Part shown: piece by piece, positions 47,101-57,703 of the stretch
Numbering within the stretch: the first letter of the stretch is position 1
Layout of the letters: each line of letters begins with the position of its first letter
NCBI GenBank assembly: GCA_013076295.1
Contig: RQOL01000855.1
Location: 3,348,001-3,412,000 of the forward strand
DNA from: Sanderia malayensis
Taxonomy: Eukaryota > Cnidaria > Scyphozoa > Semaeostomeae > Pelagiidae
Reading direction: 5' to 3'
Length of the DNA stretch: 64,000 nt
Notes under the pieces: generated by a model
What the model saw: only the letters and a program-made list of their open reading frames with translations
Database searches by the model: none
What the model was told of the DNA's origin: nothing
Position numbers and translations under genes: made by a program

Positions 47101-48246
47101 ATTCTAACACTCGGTCCCCTGGATGCCATTCCTTTGTGCAGCGAAGGGTTCATCGATGTTTGTTACGACCCTTGATTGAATGTCTGTTTTATTGCAGGTA
47201 TTTTGGGCAACCACTTTACCGAGTCTTGCTTTTAAAGATAACACAGAGTATAATCCTGCTCTTGAAGGTACGTTGAAGTTATGTCAACCTTGGTTGCAAT
47301 ATTCCGTCTGGATGGAAATTAGGCAATGAGAAAGGGCTTGCGAATGAATATTTTTCTTACTCCACTTGCCCGTGTTTTGCTTTCAGCTCACGAAAACAAT
47401 GCCCATTGCATGGCAAAAGCAATCAACTTGATATGCCAAGCAATCTTCACCATTACCGAGATGAATCCGAAGGAGAAAATGAGAGACTTTCTGGCTGTGA
47501 GTTCTCGCTTTCATTCAGACCTCAAGTCCTTGCTTTCGTAACTTATTCAGTCGTAGTTGACACTGGTAGCAATGAAGTCTTGGTTAAAACTGCGTCAATT
47601 GATATGATAACTGAGTAATGGTTTGATTATCATTTTCTTCCAGGTTGCATCTTGCAGCTTGCTTCGACTTGGCATGGATCCACCTTCCAAGGAGTTCATC
47701 CCGAAGCAACGTGAATCTACGTACATACTACTAGACCTGGTGAGCGACAACTTAGAGATCAGAACTCCATCATGCTCCCACCCATTTAACAATATAAATA
47801 CTGGAATGATAGCTCTATTGGTTTCTTTTGCCCGATTACGTGAGCATCCGCGGTGAAGCTGCGCAGTAATTGTTTGACACCTATGCGTTGCCCAAGTGCT
47901 TTGTGATAAGCATTGAATTTAAAAGTGGCTACCCAAGTGGACAATGGAGTTTTCATTCCAGCATTTACAGAGTGCTCAGACCTGACACGTGTTCTAAATT
48001 TATACTTATACCACTACCACATGGATCCAATGGATCTGTTGGATGTATTATAAACGTTTCGTTTTGAGTAGGAGTTACGTGTATTTTGCAAGCATATTCA
48101 TGTGGTAAGCATGCTTGATATGGTGTTGTTTTCGTTCAATTCAGATTGTTCAAGAATCTCCGTACTTAACTGCTGACGAATTGGACCTTTGTCTTCCGTA
48201 TTCTCTGATGAGAGAGGCCTATCACACCATATACAGGGTAAGTTGA
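32122..48246 (+). CDS. NCKAP1: NCK-associated protein 1 (HEM subunit of WAVE complex), about 35 exons
   Basis: NCKAP1/HEM pairs with CYFIP/Sra in the WAVE regulatory complex, which activates Arp2/3 downstream of Rac. It starts [20 protein letters not shown]. Conserved stretches include [116 protein letters not shown] and [20 protein letters not shown], ending HTIYRVS. First exons: 32122-32226, 33094-33198, 33340-33435, 33735-33792, 33890-34032, 34339-34429, 34574-34639, 34882-34953, 35131-35179, 35409-35622, 35766-35981. After the large intron, coding resumes at 40920-41011, 41237-41318, 41452-41510, 41722-41867, 41966-42028, 42171-42240, 42365-42484 and 42948-43081, and continues to 48145-48246. 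A short exon near 36,224-36,280 is uncertain. Its last part may have an alternative ending, because GTAAGT follows the final Arg codon. Confidence 0.96.
34238..34308. repeat. Short interspersed repeat, copy 2 (NCKAP1 intron)
   Basis: This is the reverse-strand counterpart of 2,245-2,322: GATTATTGCTGCTGCGTAGC, then CGGCTGCGCAG and AATATAATCGAGTCCTTCTCG. It ends about 30 bp before the splice acceptor of the NCKAP1 exon at 34,339. Confidence 0.65.
36224..36280 (+). other. Candidate NCKAP1 exon 12 (uncertain)
   Basis: After acceptor GTGCAG the frame continues from the previous exon as [31 protein letters not shown] resembles the family's LIFYMEEL segment, which is otherwise missing between DDYSD and LFMRYNQVV. 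The only nearby donor (GGGCT, then GTGAAT) leaves a phase that does not fit the next exon at 40,920 by one base. Either a donor is non-canonical, there is a sequence error, or a small exon is missed. Confidence 0.35.
36782..37975 (-). CDS. Class A GPCR, copy 2, inside NCKAP1 intron (397 aa)
   Basis: This intact single-exon gene lies on the minus strand, antisense within the intron after NCKAP1 exon 11/12. It starts [19 protein letters not shown] with three N-glycosylation sites, followed by seven membrane segments. Motifs are [11 protein letters not shown] (TM2), LQRYLQVRP (QRY), [10 protein letters not shown] (second extracellular loop), [12 protein letters not shown] (TM6) and [12 protein letters not shown] at the NPxxY position. 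The cytoplasmic tail is about 40 residues longer than in copies 1 and 3 and unrelated to theirs ([13 protein letters not shown] onward). The sequence upstream of the ATG also differs and carries GTAAGT, which suggests a spliced 5' UTR. Class A is certain. The ligand is unknown, and the altered switch motifs do not place it in a named subfamily. Confidence 0.88.
   Translation of the reverse strand: MWLNITNNTVNLTTTPLVPVSSFHDEHIAECYTTIAWRIILSEGQRATVASCLAILIPSTILLNIGLCIALYKTGQLKSAPKLLFLWLCISDSFVGLMTLPMSVVIFTTYGNRRSCGFEYTYMFMGQLNGHFSLYLVLAVALQRYLQVRPKFRSHTIGTRKSSQFLIMVCFILAVCHGFVSSNFFGWTKTRIPNTLLMIIRALLTISIYVCYFRLYYSIKRFHRNENKTLTTQTKQTQRSHVPKFFRTVFLVMISLALCYLPVVAVDLWTGYYTLIKKTPSAAPVWLRFTYYLTFFPAFLNSTLSAAIYLHKDHKSQTYIKQLVRDLTCDRNSLSHFPSQSNTHNTRVFTILRQNRPITPDVAVRGKTLNQTTKPHTTPAAYFTVTPVPVKNSEAKF
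38000..38334. other. NCKAP1 intron between GPCR copies 2 and 3
   Basis: This is spacer between two head-to-head GPCR genes. ORFs on both strands have no recognisable motif and are not called. Confidence 0.4.
38335..40670 (+). repeat. Segmental duplication B carrying GPCR copy 3
   Basis: This is the counterpart of 29,088-31,465 with high identity through upstream, coding and downstream DNA and small indels (for example, a shorter A/T tract near 38,960-39,000). It is inserted in the large NCKAP1 intron in the same orientation as NCKAP1. Confidence 0.75.
39167..40243 (+). CDS. Class A GPCR, copy 3, inside NCKAP1 intron (358 aa)
   Basis: This is an intact single-exon receptor starting [19 protein letters not shown]. 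The seven hydrophobic segments include [15 protein letters not shown] (TM2), [17 protein letters not shown] (TM3, QRY), [18 protein letters not shown] (TM5), [16 protein letters not shown] (TM6) and [17 protein letters not shown] (TM7). Cys pairs at the top of TM3 and in loop 2 are not obvious in the usual places. It differs from copy 1 by scattered substitutions and lacks that copy's extra base. It is transcribed in the same direction as its host gene NCKAP1 and head to head with copy 2, about 1.2 kb away. Its own promoter is probably inside the duplicated 0.8 kb upstream. The ligand is unknown. Confidence 0.9.
   Translation: MWLNITNNTVNLTTTSAVPVSSFYDKHIAVCYTTIAWRIILSEGQRATLASCLAILIPSTVLLNIGLCIALYKTGQLKSAPTFLFFWLCISDSFVGLMTLPMSVVTFTTYGNRRSCGFEYTFMFICQLNGHFSLYLVLAVALQRYLQVRPKFRSHAIGTRKGSKVLIIVCFILAVCHGFVSSNFFGWTKTRIPNILLMIIRALLTISIYVCYFRLYYSIKRFKHAVNKTLDQNSTLMQNNQNNTTTKAKDSASKFFVTVLLVMISLALCYLPVIAVDLWTGYYTLIKKTPSAAPVWLRFTYYLTFFPAFLNSSLNAGIFLYRNEGSQAYFKQAFADLQSMSRESTIPLVTQPKAQSCD
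41319..41374 (+). repeat. Tandem 25-bp repeat of splice-donor/acceptor units
   Basis: Right after an NCKAP1 exon (ending 41,318) the unit GTAGGTACAGC(T)(C/T)GTGTGCTTTTAG occurs at 41,319-41,343 and 41,344-41,368. A third GTAGGTAC start follows. Each junction reads TTTTAG then GTAGGT, an acceptor directly followed by a donor. Confidence 0.7.
42590..42790. repeat. G-rich degenerate minisatellite in NCKAP1 intron
   Basis: Repeats of about 20 bp such as GAAGAGGGCTCGGAGGTTA and GGAAGAGAGC form a G-rich tract on the plus strand within an intron. It has no coding content. Confidence 0.5.
43400..43800. other. Long pyrimidine-rich NCKAP1 intron
   Basis: This 400-bp intron is rich in T and C (TCTCTCTCTCTTTCTC near 43,574). 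No exon or other element is seen. A similar T/C-rich stretch occurs at 44,440-44,700 in another intron. Confidence 0.5.
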
Positions 48247-49757
48247 TTGCTATATTGCATTCTGTTTTTTTGAAGTTGATATTGCGATCACAGGCTGTGG
48301 GCTTGGCAGTGTTATACTGTGGTGGTTAATGTGGTGGTGGCTTGCAAGAAACAGCCTCTCCTTAAGAGCCGTTACAAATACCCCCACAGCCGTGATGAGA
48401 GTTTACAAGCTAGCTGTATGATATTGCGGTGCAACCGATCCCCGTGTTTAGGGAGGTTTTATATTGATTTTGATTGATAAACAGTGGAAATCAGGGGTGT
48501 GCCGAGTGTTCTAAGTAGACAAACAAATGGCATGGCAATTTAGAAATAGCTTATGCATAGGTTGCAGCGCGCATTGGCAAACACAGGTATACAAAGTTGT
48601 GGTTTCATGTTTTCAGAAACAGCGAATATACAGCGGACACTTTGCAAATGCCAAATCTGATCAGGACCAGAACTAAATGAATCCCCAGGCACTATGTCGT
48701 TTGGAACACATTCTTCGAACATAATTAAATTGTAACCGACTTTGGTAAATATGCCAACTCTTTTTATTAGAGAACTAACTAGTTTTGTATCATTCTACAT
48801 AAAGCTTACCGCATTGTAGGAAACATTATATATAGGGCTTTTGTACGAAACATGCTTAACGGCAATTCTCGACCCTTTAGAGCATGCTATTTCGCTTCTG
48901 TTCAGAATATTTTTTGATTGGGGTATGTTAGGTCTTTTAACGATTTGGATATTTCTTTTCGAATCTCGTATCGTCTGTCTCCCCGAGGGCTGGTATGCAG
49001 TCATTGATAGACAGTCAAATGGAACACAGTTCTAAGCAGTTCTTAGGAGGTGGTGTCAGATGCCGTTCTCTGATATTTTCGTTTATGATCTGAACGGGAT
49101 ATCTGTCCAAATGGATTTTTATTTCTCCCATGTTACCTACTATGTTTTATTAACCAAACCGCGGTGTTACTAACACGTGCATTCGAAAATTCCCCAGTAA
49201 TCCACCATTATATCTCCAGTGGAGACAGATGGTGGCGAGGAAGTGACAATTTTTAATATTGCTTTATTTTTAACAACGATTCTCTTTGCATTATCTAATA
49301 ACAAGCTCCTTGAAGGCTAGAGTAAATATCTATTCTTCAAGACGTGTAGTTTTATATATTTCTTTGTAATAGCAATAATAAAGCCACGAATTTCTAACAG
49401 TTGACTGTGTAGGTAAGAGGAATAATTATGATTTTCATTCTGATAGGTTTGCTTGTGATTTATGTAAGGTGTTTACTGCGCTACGAAGACCAGTTATCTT
49501 CTGGTCACATTATAAAGTTGTCTTATTGAGAGGAGTCTGTGTGCAGTCTATGTAAGGTCCTTTACAAGTACATGCACGTTGGGGCACGCGTGGTCGCATT
49601 AAGGAGGTATTCATATGCATTTGTCAATGTGTAAGTTGCACTCTATGGTCTCTTGTAAGGGGAATGTATGGATGCTGTATGGTCCATTACAGCCTTGCAT
49701 GAAGCTTACTATAAAACTTACATACAATACTGGTAATAGTACGAAGCCTCCATACGC
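48247..49757. other. Intergenic between NCKAP1 and SLC16-like gene
   Basis: This is 1.5 kb between convergent genes, probably containing both 3' UTRs. AATAAAGCC is visible near 49,377. ORFs of 60-70 codons show no motif, and no gene is supported. Confidence 0.45.
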
Positions 49758-52617
49758 TTAAATTATCGTTTCCCGTCCAAGATAATTGCTCACATCATCA
49801 GCCGTAACTGCGAATTTCGTATCTAGAAAACAGTCTCGCAACTCTTGCTCCTCCTCAGCATGGAAGAAGAACGTATCTTCGCCAATTGAGTATTTATCAT
49901 TTTCACCATCACGGCATTGCAATGGCTTTGTATTGTTCATCGAATCTATTGTTTCCACCTGGTGCAATTGCAATGGTTGCTTTTGTTTCCTATCATGTTC
50001 AACGTCATCTGCTGTTGATTGTGGCTCTGATGTTAAACTACTGGCGCGATGTCGCCTTTTCGCATCCATAGCATGCAATAATTTGACCAAGAATTGCAGA
50101 CTGGCTGCCACTGCAACGATGCCGCCGGCAGCGTAGAATGCAACAGCGTAATTCAGTGTCGTTTCACGGACATACCCTAAGCAACAAATAAGAAAGAAGG
50201 GAGTATGAGCGACTAAACAAATGAAGGGTGATTTAATTTACTGTCGCTATTAGTCAACGCTGTTTATAGGTTTATACAGCTTTCAATTGAACTGAGAGCC
50301 ACAAACGTGGTGATACTATTGGAACTTTTAGGCTTGAAGTGAGGAGACCAGTAGCTACAACGCATCCAAAAATGCAAAAGTGCAGGGACGCATTTAAGTC
50401 ACACAGCGACACAGTTAGGTCACGATAAACGGAGAAGAAACTGTAAGAACTAGGCTTTGAGCTACGTTTCTTCTTTAAAGAGTGTGTGTGTTTTGGGTTA
50501 AACGATTCTTTTTCATTTCTTTTGTTACGTTTTGACAGCTTTTTCTTGTTGTAAAACAAAAGCCCTGATTATTGAAATAGTGCACTCCTCCCCCCCTTAA
50601 GAAATGGCAAGGGGCATCCGCTTCCCTCCATTGCTCCCCTGCTCTGGGGTTGATGTTTGAATGCATAACCTGTGAAGTAGAGTATATCCTGCGAACAAGT
50701 ACATACATGAAAAATACCACATGCCACATCCATGTATATACGTACCTGCCAGTGGTGGACCGATCAGGATGGCCGGTGCAAAGCACATGAGGAAGATACT
50801 GTATCCCCGCACCACGTTCTTGTTGCCGACAATGTGTCCTATGACAGGTACGCATGCGCCAGCCTGTGCCCCAGCGAAAAATCCCCAACTGATGGAGTAA
50901 ACGACTAGGCCGGAGAAACCATTTGCCAGAGGACATAACAGCTTAGCGAGAGCCATGCCGGCCCAGGAGAGTTGGTAGAATGTGATGGTATGACCTCTGA
51001 AGTTCGCAATCAGTTTGCCCATGAATATTTTGCCAACAGATTCGAAGAGAGTGAGGATACCTGGTAGCAGTGCGCTCTTCGCGTCCGATATGCCGAGATC
51101 ACCTGCCAAGCGAGTCTGAAAATTTGAAGAAATTCATGCTTAAATAATTTGCTATTCATGCGGTTGCAAGTATTGTATGCTTAGCTGTGAGAGGGACGCA
51201 AAGGACAATCAATTGCAAAATAAAGAGTATATCACTTGCAAAAACATGACACTTGAAGACTGAATTTGAAGACACTCACCAAATGCACGAATGTGATCAA
51301 GTAGACGGAATGGAATGCAAACGAGGCCACGAGCAACATGAAGAATGCCTTGTTGCGATGCAACGGAGGATAACCTTCGTCAACACCAAGGGAATCATCA
51401 TCATCGTCATCATCCTGAGCAGAGCATCCAGCATCACAATTTTTCTTATTCTGCTTTTTAAACATCATTCCAGCGAGTGCTATGGGTATAGCCGTGCACG
51501 ACAACACTTGCATGCCTAGCTTGTAGCCAAATTGATCAAACAGGAATGCTTTGAGACTGGACAATGCCAGTGCACCAAAACCACTACCGCTCAGGGCGAT
51601 GCCGAGTGGCAGTGACCAATTCGTACCGAAATAGCTGGGCAGAATGAACATCGATGTTGATTGACACAAACTGTAGCCGACGGCCACGAGGATACCGATT
51701 GTAAAGTAGAGAAGCTTTATGGACGTTGCGAAGGAGGATATGAAGATTCCCAAGCCGAAGAGCAGCGAACCGATAAAGGTTGTTGTCCGGAATCCTATCC
51801 GGTCTCCCATTTGATATGTTACTGGAGCTATCACGAATGCAATGGAAAATGATATCGAAGGTATCCAAGCTGTGAAAAGGAAAGAAATATTATAGAGTTG
51901 GATGACCATGTATATCTTGCAACAGCAACGTATATCTGATGATGATTATTATTATGTATAGCTGAGTGAATCCAGGGCTCTCAAAGAATTGCCTTGCTTC
52001 CCTATGGTTCATTTATGAGAACGTTTTGGACTTCCTGGTCTAAGGTCTAATCCATTGGTTCGTGTTCTAATCACATGACACAAGACAGTCACAAGGTCTG
52101 ACAAGAGCAGTCAACAACTGTTTGTAGCAGATTATTGTTCCATTGTTTTGATACGATTTTCAACCAATGGAATCCCTATCGGTTTCTACTGTGTTTCACG
52201 TTGACCTAAGTTGGCTGGATTCCCATGGTGATAGAATGGGGATGGATATGGATGGACTGAACTGAACTATCAACAAAACTGTAATTTGCAATACAACACT
52301 GTACAAAACGGTTTTTTCCAAGACTCTCACACTCTCACACTTTGTTTTTTCCGCAGAATAAAGTACGTGATTTTACGAAGGAAAGGGATAAAAGGGCCAA
52401 GTAATTAACACTATAATATTTTTGTTTGCAATGTTAATTTACCTGTTGCTGCATCTCCATCGTGAAAAACTCGAAGCATTTCAACGTAAAGGGGTCCAAA
52501 GGATCCATAGAAACTCATTGCCAAAAACTGCACCAAAAAACTCAGAGAACAGATAAACCAAGGGTAGTGGCGAGTTTGCGTGCAGCCTGTGACTTTGACC
52601 TCATTACCATCCTCCAT
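49758..52617 (-). CDS. SLC16-like major facilitator (monocarboxylate-transporter type), 517 aa
   Basis: Four minus-strand exons, 52617-52443, 51869-51280, 51115-50746 and 50176-49758, sum to 518 codons. The N-half has HYPWFICSLSFLVQFLAM (TM1), FYGSFGPLYVEMLRVF, WIPSISFSIAFVIAPV (TM2) and YQMGDRIGFRTTTFIG, the loop-plus-TM3 pattern of MCTs. Next come LPSYFGTNWSLPLGIALSGSG (TM4-5), an acidic central loop (DDDDDDDSLG) and a C-half of six segments, including AGDLGISDAKSALLPGIL and SWGFFAGAQAGACVPVIG. The C-tail of about 110 residues is hydrophilic, with no targeting motif I can name. It would move small acids or related solutes across the plasma membrane, probably with protons. The substrate is unknown, and the Arg of MCT TM8 was not located. 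The true ATG is at 52,617. Confidence 0.85.
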
Positions 52618-55312
52618 GGCACGATTCAAATATATATGAAATATCCCTTATGCAAGAAATTCCCTCATGTAATACTTTTATACTACCTGATGCTTGAACA
52701 ACGATTTCAGTGCTGTGTATGAACCATATATTGATATAATGATTCAGCTATACCGGCGTATTTCACTGCAGCTCACTGTTTTCACTGCAACGCATCAAAG
52801 ATTTCTTTAGAACTGACTCGCGGAAGTACTTTGCACCCAATCTTTGTGGGAGGAGTTTTGTCTTTTGAGTTGAGAGCGTTTATTTCAGACTTTTTCGATG
52901 TTGATGGGTTGTTATTTTTCTTTGAGCATTCATAGCAGACAGGATAGGCATCGGATGGTCACAGGAGACTAAATTTGTTTCCTCTCACATTGAAATTATT
53001 TTCTCGTACCGGAACCACCGAGCCACGGCATTGGCCTTTGATCACCCAGATGAGAACAATAGATTTTTTGCTATTGTATGTGACGTCATATTTAATAAAG
53101 CACTGTGGATCGAATCGAACAGCCTTGATTTTTGTCGTTGTGTTCTCCCAGTCTCAACGATATTACCAACATAGAGGCTACCGTAAATTCTCTTTTAACG
53201 ACTCAGCTAAAAGCACTGAACATTTCCCGAAGAAGTTTGAACCAGTTTGAACAGCTCGCGTTCCAAATCGAGGTCTTGGAAAGGGAATCAGCATCACCAT
53301 CACTTCAGTACGCACGCGCAAACTGAAGAAATATTAAGTGTTGGCTCAGTGCGTTTAATCCAGGCTTACACCTTCCGGGGCTTATTGTTTTCAAGCTCTT
53401 TAAAGGGGTCTTATAGGTGACGGGGCTAAGCTAAGAGGGGGGCTTAATAAAGATTTGGCAATAAGAACCAAGCTAAAAACCTTTCCTCAATGAAATCTGC
53501 AACGTTTTTATTCATAGTACATAAATGTTTTGAATTTTGATTTGATAAGAACTATTGAACCAATGAATAAAACCTCCGCTCGTTCATGTCCACCACCTCG
53601 AGACCATAGCTCGAGACCCTAGACTAGACTCACTACTTTGCATCCCTGTGTCTCGTTTGCTCTACACTTCACGAACATGTTTGGCCATAATCGAGACTTG
53701 TGTGACATGTCTCAGTAGGGATCCACGACCCAGGCAAGACTCGAACTTGTAAGTAGAAAGATAATTTCCCGGAAGGAAGCTCACATTCAAAGCTTGGAAT
53801 GGTCAATTTGTGCTTAATGAAACCAAAGAATGGATCAAAATTTAAGTCGCATGTAAACGAGAAAGGAAATCTTAAGAACATACGCACATGCGCAAGGAAA
53901 ATGATACGTATATTTGTGTATTATTTCTCCTGCGCTGTAAGAAGAACGCTGTAAGTAAGAAGAACACGAGGAAAAAGATGGCGTCATTGTTTGCGCTTGT
54001 TTGAGTTTTCTCTTTGCTTGCTTGAAGAAAAGAAGTTGGTCAGTAGTTTTTCATACGCAAAAAACCCACCGATGCAGCTGAAGGCAGTCGTATGACAACG
54101 ATAGCGGCAGAAGCAGCACTTTCATGGCAACCTTTGCTATCAATTGAAATTCGTGTTTACAACGTGATTTGATTAAACAGAAAAAGACAAAGACGTTTTC
54201 TAATTAATATATCTTCATATTGCAAGGCGTTCGTGGCCAGTGCAAGTTTTCTTGAAATGAAGTGGAGAAAAGCAATACATGTGTAAACATTGCCTTACTC
54301 ATTGTGCAAAGTATAACCTGAAAATTGATATTCGAGTTAAAGAGACGATGTTATTCAATATTTGCTCCAATAAAGGCAGAACTAGTTTCTACATAATCAC
54401 TATTAAGCATTTTTTAAGCACAAGCAGGTGCACCGGGTTTGTAATGCAAAGAATTTTATGATCTTGAGCTTTGGGATCTTGATCTGTGATTTTATTGGCA
54501 AGAATCTAATCACTTGGCTTGCGTTCAATTATGGACCTTTCTAATTGAAAAAGCATCTATTGAGAGAAGAAGAGTACTGTCATCATATCTTCCAACTGCT
54601 TGTGTGATGTGGAATGGCGTACATTAAAGCTGCCTGAAGCCTACAACAAATCAACAGAGTTAAAGAGAATACGACATTTATTACCCAACGAACCTGCTAC
54701 AAAAACATACATGTCAAAGAAGATAACATACGTAAGGAAAACGAAGCCTCATCGTTTATGTACACATGGATAAAGGACATGTTTGCTGCACGTACGTGAA
54801 CGAAGTAATTTTTAATCATTCAATTTAGGCCGTGTACACAAGAGAGCTCTGTCAATACAAATTTGCGACGAATCAGAATTAATTAAACGTGTCCGAGCGA
54901 CGATAAACTGAATAGAGTTTGTGGAAAGTGAATGAACATTGCAACAAGGCACGCAAGATTGTGATGGTTATTCTGTGTGGCAGGAATCAAAGCAAAGTAT
55001 ATTTTGATTATACCTAAAGGCTATACAGGAAGGCAAAAAACAGTGACTTACTGCTTTCAACAGCCAATCACATTTGGAGAGTTGATAGTCAAGCATGCTG
55101 AAATATTATTATTGCTGCTGTAAGAACAGTAAAGGCCACCTTTGAAAGGAAAAATAATTTATTGTTGGGAAAAAAACAAAGTCAAGTATTGTTAGCAGTG
55201 AAAGGGATGCAATAGCAATTCTAGACATTTTCATTGCGGACGAGTTGATACGATACTCCTCTATAAAGGCCAATATAGCCAAATCAACGCATTGCAGGTT
55301 GTGCTGAACAAT
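52618..55312. other. Long intergenic region, one possible exon
   Basis: This is 2.7 kb with no clear gene. One plus-strand frame after an acceptor-like TTCTCCCAG (about 53,150-53,326) reads LNDITNIEATVNSLLTTQLK, then NISRRSLNQFEQLAFQIEVL and a stop. It looks helical and coding-like, but I find no partner exon and do not recognise it. The rest is A/T-rich and repeat-poor. Confidence 0.3.
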
Positions 55313-56419
55313 ATGATAAGTGGCACACTGGCTGAAATGGAACTGCCAGACGCATTCTGCATCGGCAAGTTTGTGAGCAGCGTCTCTGTTAGCAAAGACG
55401 CGATTAGGGCGTGCAATCGAACCTCTGCAGCAAATGGCAACAGCAACACGACTGATCTTTTTATGCTCAACGACGAATTAACAACAACAACCAAAGCTTT
55501 ACTCGGCACTTTGTACGTGGCTGCATTTTTGCTGGGCACATTTGGCAATCTGCTGACAATATCAACGGTATTATTGAACAAGCGAATGCAAACTACGGGC
55601 AATATGTTGCTACTGAATTTAAGCATATCCGATCTGATTGTCACAATGATATGCATGCCTGTTGTGTTCGGGTATCAGGTGCTGTCCTACCCGAACTGGC
55701 CGCACGGTAAAGCGACGTGCAAAGCGTACAAATACCTTGTGCAACTATCAGCATTTTGCTCGCTTCTCACACTACTTAGCATCTCGATACATCGTTACTT
55801 TGTGCTACACGGTCCACTGAAAGCCCGTCTTACGTGCGTGAAAAAGAAGCACATTTTCATCGCATATTGGCTCTGCGCACTGCTGTTCACCATACCTGCA
55901 GGTATCGCCACGCAGCTTGTTTACGTGTCCTCAAACACGACCAGGAGATCGACGTTCAAGCGTTTATGCATCGAAGTGTACGACAGCAGAGACGATGAAC
56001 TCCTGTACATGTCGTTGAGAGTATCGGCGTATTTTCTCACCGTGCTGACACTGACCGTGTTACATTCTTGGATCATCGTGAAGCTCTGGCGAAACAAACA
56101 GGCCCAGTTGCAGAGACTTGCGCAGATCAAAACTGTCGTTCGACTTCTCATTGCTGCCACCATAGCCTTCTCCGTCTGCTGGTTGCCGTACGCCGTTCAC
56201 ATTATCCTGTCGCTTTCTCGGCCTCGAGGCTACGTGCTCATACGAGATTTTGACATCTTCGGTAATTTTCTCGGCCTTGCCAACAGCGTGCTGGACCCGC
56301 TCATTTACTGTTGTTTCAGCAAAAGTTTCAGAACGGGCTTCAAAGATACACTGCGCTTGGTGGGGACTTTGCTAGCGTGCAAATCTCAGCATAGAGTTTG
56401 CCCCGAGGTCCGAGCATAG
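55313..56419 (+). CDS. Peptide-receptor-like class A GPCR (368 aa)
   Basis: Single exon. The start MISGTLAEMELPDAFC is at 55,313, since the frame upstream has only non-ATG codons. The N-terminus of about 65 residues has Asn-X-Ser/Thr sites. TM1 FLLGTFGNLLTISTVLL has the GN motif, TM2 LLLNLSISDLIVTMICMP has the SD motif, and TM3 ends ISIHRYFVLHGPLKA (HRY in place of DRY). TM6 TIAFSVCWLPYAVHI has CWLP, and TM7 is NSVLDPLIYCCFSKSFR (DPxxY). Two extracellular Cys suitable for the TM3-loop 2 disulfide are present (KATCKAY and KRLCIEVY). The overall pattern resembles neuropeptide receptors of the galanin/allatostatin-like group. The ligand cannot be assigned. It is unrelated to the three tandem GPCRs upstream. 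Confidence 0.88.
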   Translation: MISGTLAEMELPDAFCIGKFVSSVSVSKDAIRACNRTSAANGNSNTTDLFMLNDELTTTTKALLGTLYVAAFLLGTFGNLLTISTVLLNKRMQTTGNMLLLNLSISDLIVTMICMPVVFGYQVLSYPNWPHGKATCKAYKYLVQLSAFCSLLTLLSISIHRYFVLHGPLKARLTCVKKKHIFIAYWLCALLFTIPAGIATQLVYVSSNTTRRSTFKRLCIEVYDSRDDELLYMSLRVSAYFLTVLTLTVLHSWIIVKLWRNKQAQLQRLAQIKTVVRLLIAATIAFSVCWLPYAVHIILSLSRPRGYVLIRDFDIFGNFLGLANSVLDPLIYCCFSKSFRTGFKDTLRLVGTLLACKSQHRVCPEVRA

Positions 56420-57110
56420 GTTCAGCAGTCTTTGTTGACTTGTTTTCACATTAGAGTTCCCGGCTTGCGTACGACGGAGACAGCATGCGCAGAACTGGAG
56501 CGAAAGTATTGCACCACCGGATACCGGATTCAAAATGGCGTCTAGAAGTGGCCCAAGGCCTGGGCAAGAAAATTTGATTAACAATATCCAAATATCAAAC
56601 CTTTTTCAAGGATGAATTTCTTTGGCAGAAATATATACTTTTGTATAATTTCAAGCGAAAACATAATTTAGACCACATCGTATTATTTTATTACACTAAT
56701 GAAAGAAAACTGCGAAGGAGTGCCTCAAAAAATGTTCACAAAAAATTATCGAAGTCTCACAAAGCCATCCAATTTTTCTCAAAAATGATGGTTTTTGACT
56801 TTTCAAAGAATTTACTGTAATTGTTTTGGCTTAATATTTCAACACAAGTTTTTAAGCAATATTTGCACTGTCCGAGTTCCACTATCCTTTAATATAAAAA
56901 TTTTGATTGAAAGACTTCAATCTGCATCGACGTCGGTAGAAAGCTTTTTAGATCACTTAAAAACTTCATAAATATCCAACCAGTTTAAAGAGGACTCTAT
57001 AAGAACGCTGGAATCGTTTTAGTCAGGTTTTTTGTTCATTATATGCGAGCGCATCTATGATCCAGTTTGTTTCGGGTCAGAGCAGATCCAAAGGTAAAAC
57101 ACTTGAATTT
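56420..57110. other. Intergenic, 3' of GPCR
   Basis: This is A/T-rich sequence between the GPCR and a SINE-like segment. No gene or structured element is seen. Confidence 0.45.
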
Positions 57111-57119
57111 GCTTGCCTA

Positions 57120-57405
57120 TTAACTCAGCTTCGTTAGCTCTGTGGTTGCCACTTGTGTTTGCCACGCACGAGTTTCTGGTTCGATACTCGTGCATGGCAC
57201 TTGGAGTTAAATAAAGTTGAGTTGAGTTTGGTAGGGGAATTCAAAGGGAGACGGTACGCCGGGGATCTACAAGAGAAAGTAGATCCCCGGCGGACCGGGA
57301 CTTTTCGTCTTTCAGGCTCAAATGGCTCCCGGCAGAAACGCCGGAAAACCATTAAACCCGTCCGAGGTACTCAGTTACGGTACGCCGGGGTGACGAGTTC
57401 CCAAG
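57120..57405 (+). repeat. SINE-like segment with tRNA-type A and B boxes
   Basis: TTAGCTCTGTGGTT (about 57,134) resembles a pol III A box, and GGTTCGATAC (about 57,178) resembles a B box about 35 bp downstream, the spacing of tRNA-derived SINEs. A cloverleaf is not complete, so this is not a tRNA gene. Downstream lies a perfect 14-bp hairpin, CGCCGGGGATCTAC with its inverse (57,257-57,270 and 57,279-57,292, 8-nt loop). The motif GGTACGCCGGGG recurs at about 57,380. Confidence 0.4.
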
Positions 57406-57703
57406 TATGCCCCCATTTTATTTGCTTTGCCACATGTGCACCGGCACAGTCGAAACTGAAAATACCCGATAGCATCACTTGCTCGTCACCAATAATATCC
57501 ATTACCAAGAAATTCTTATAGAGTTAGGTTGCACCATTCCTAACACGTGTGGGAAGAATCTGCTCGCATGCGCGTCAACCTGGCGTTCTTGGAATCTCGG
57601 ATTCGAGCAATCTAATTTGGGATTGATCAGATTATCAATTCTGATATTATCTGTCTATCTGAGATGAGCGAGAAAATTGTGGTGGTGTGTCAATCTCATT
57701 GTA

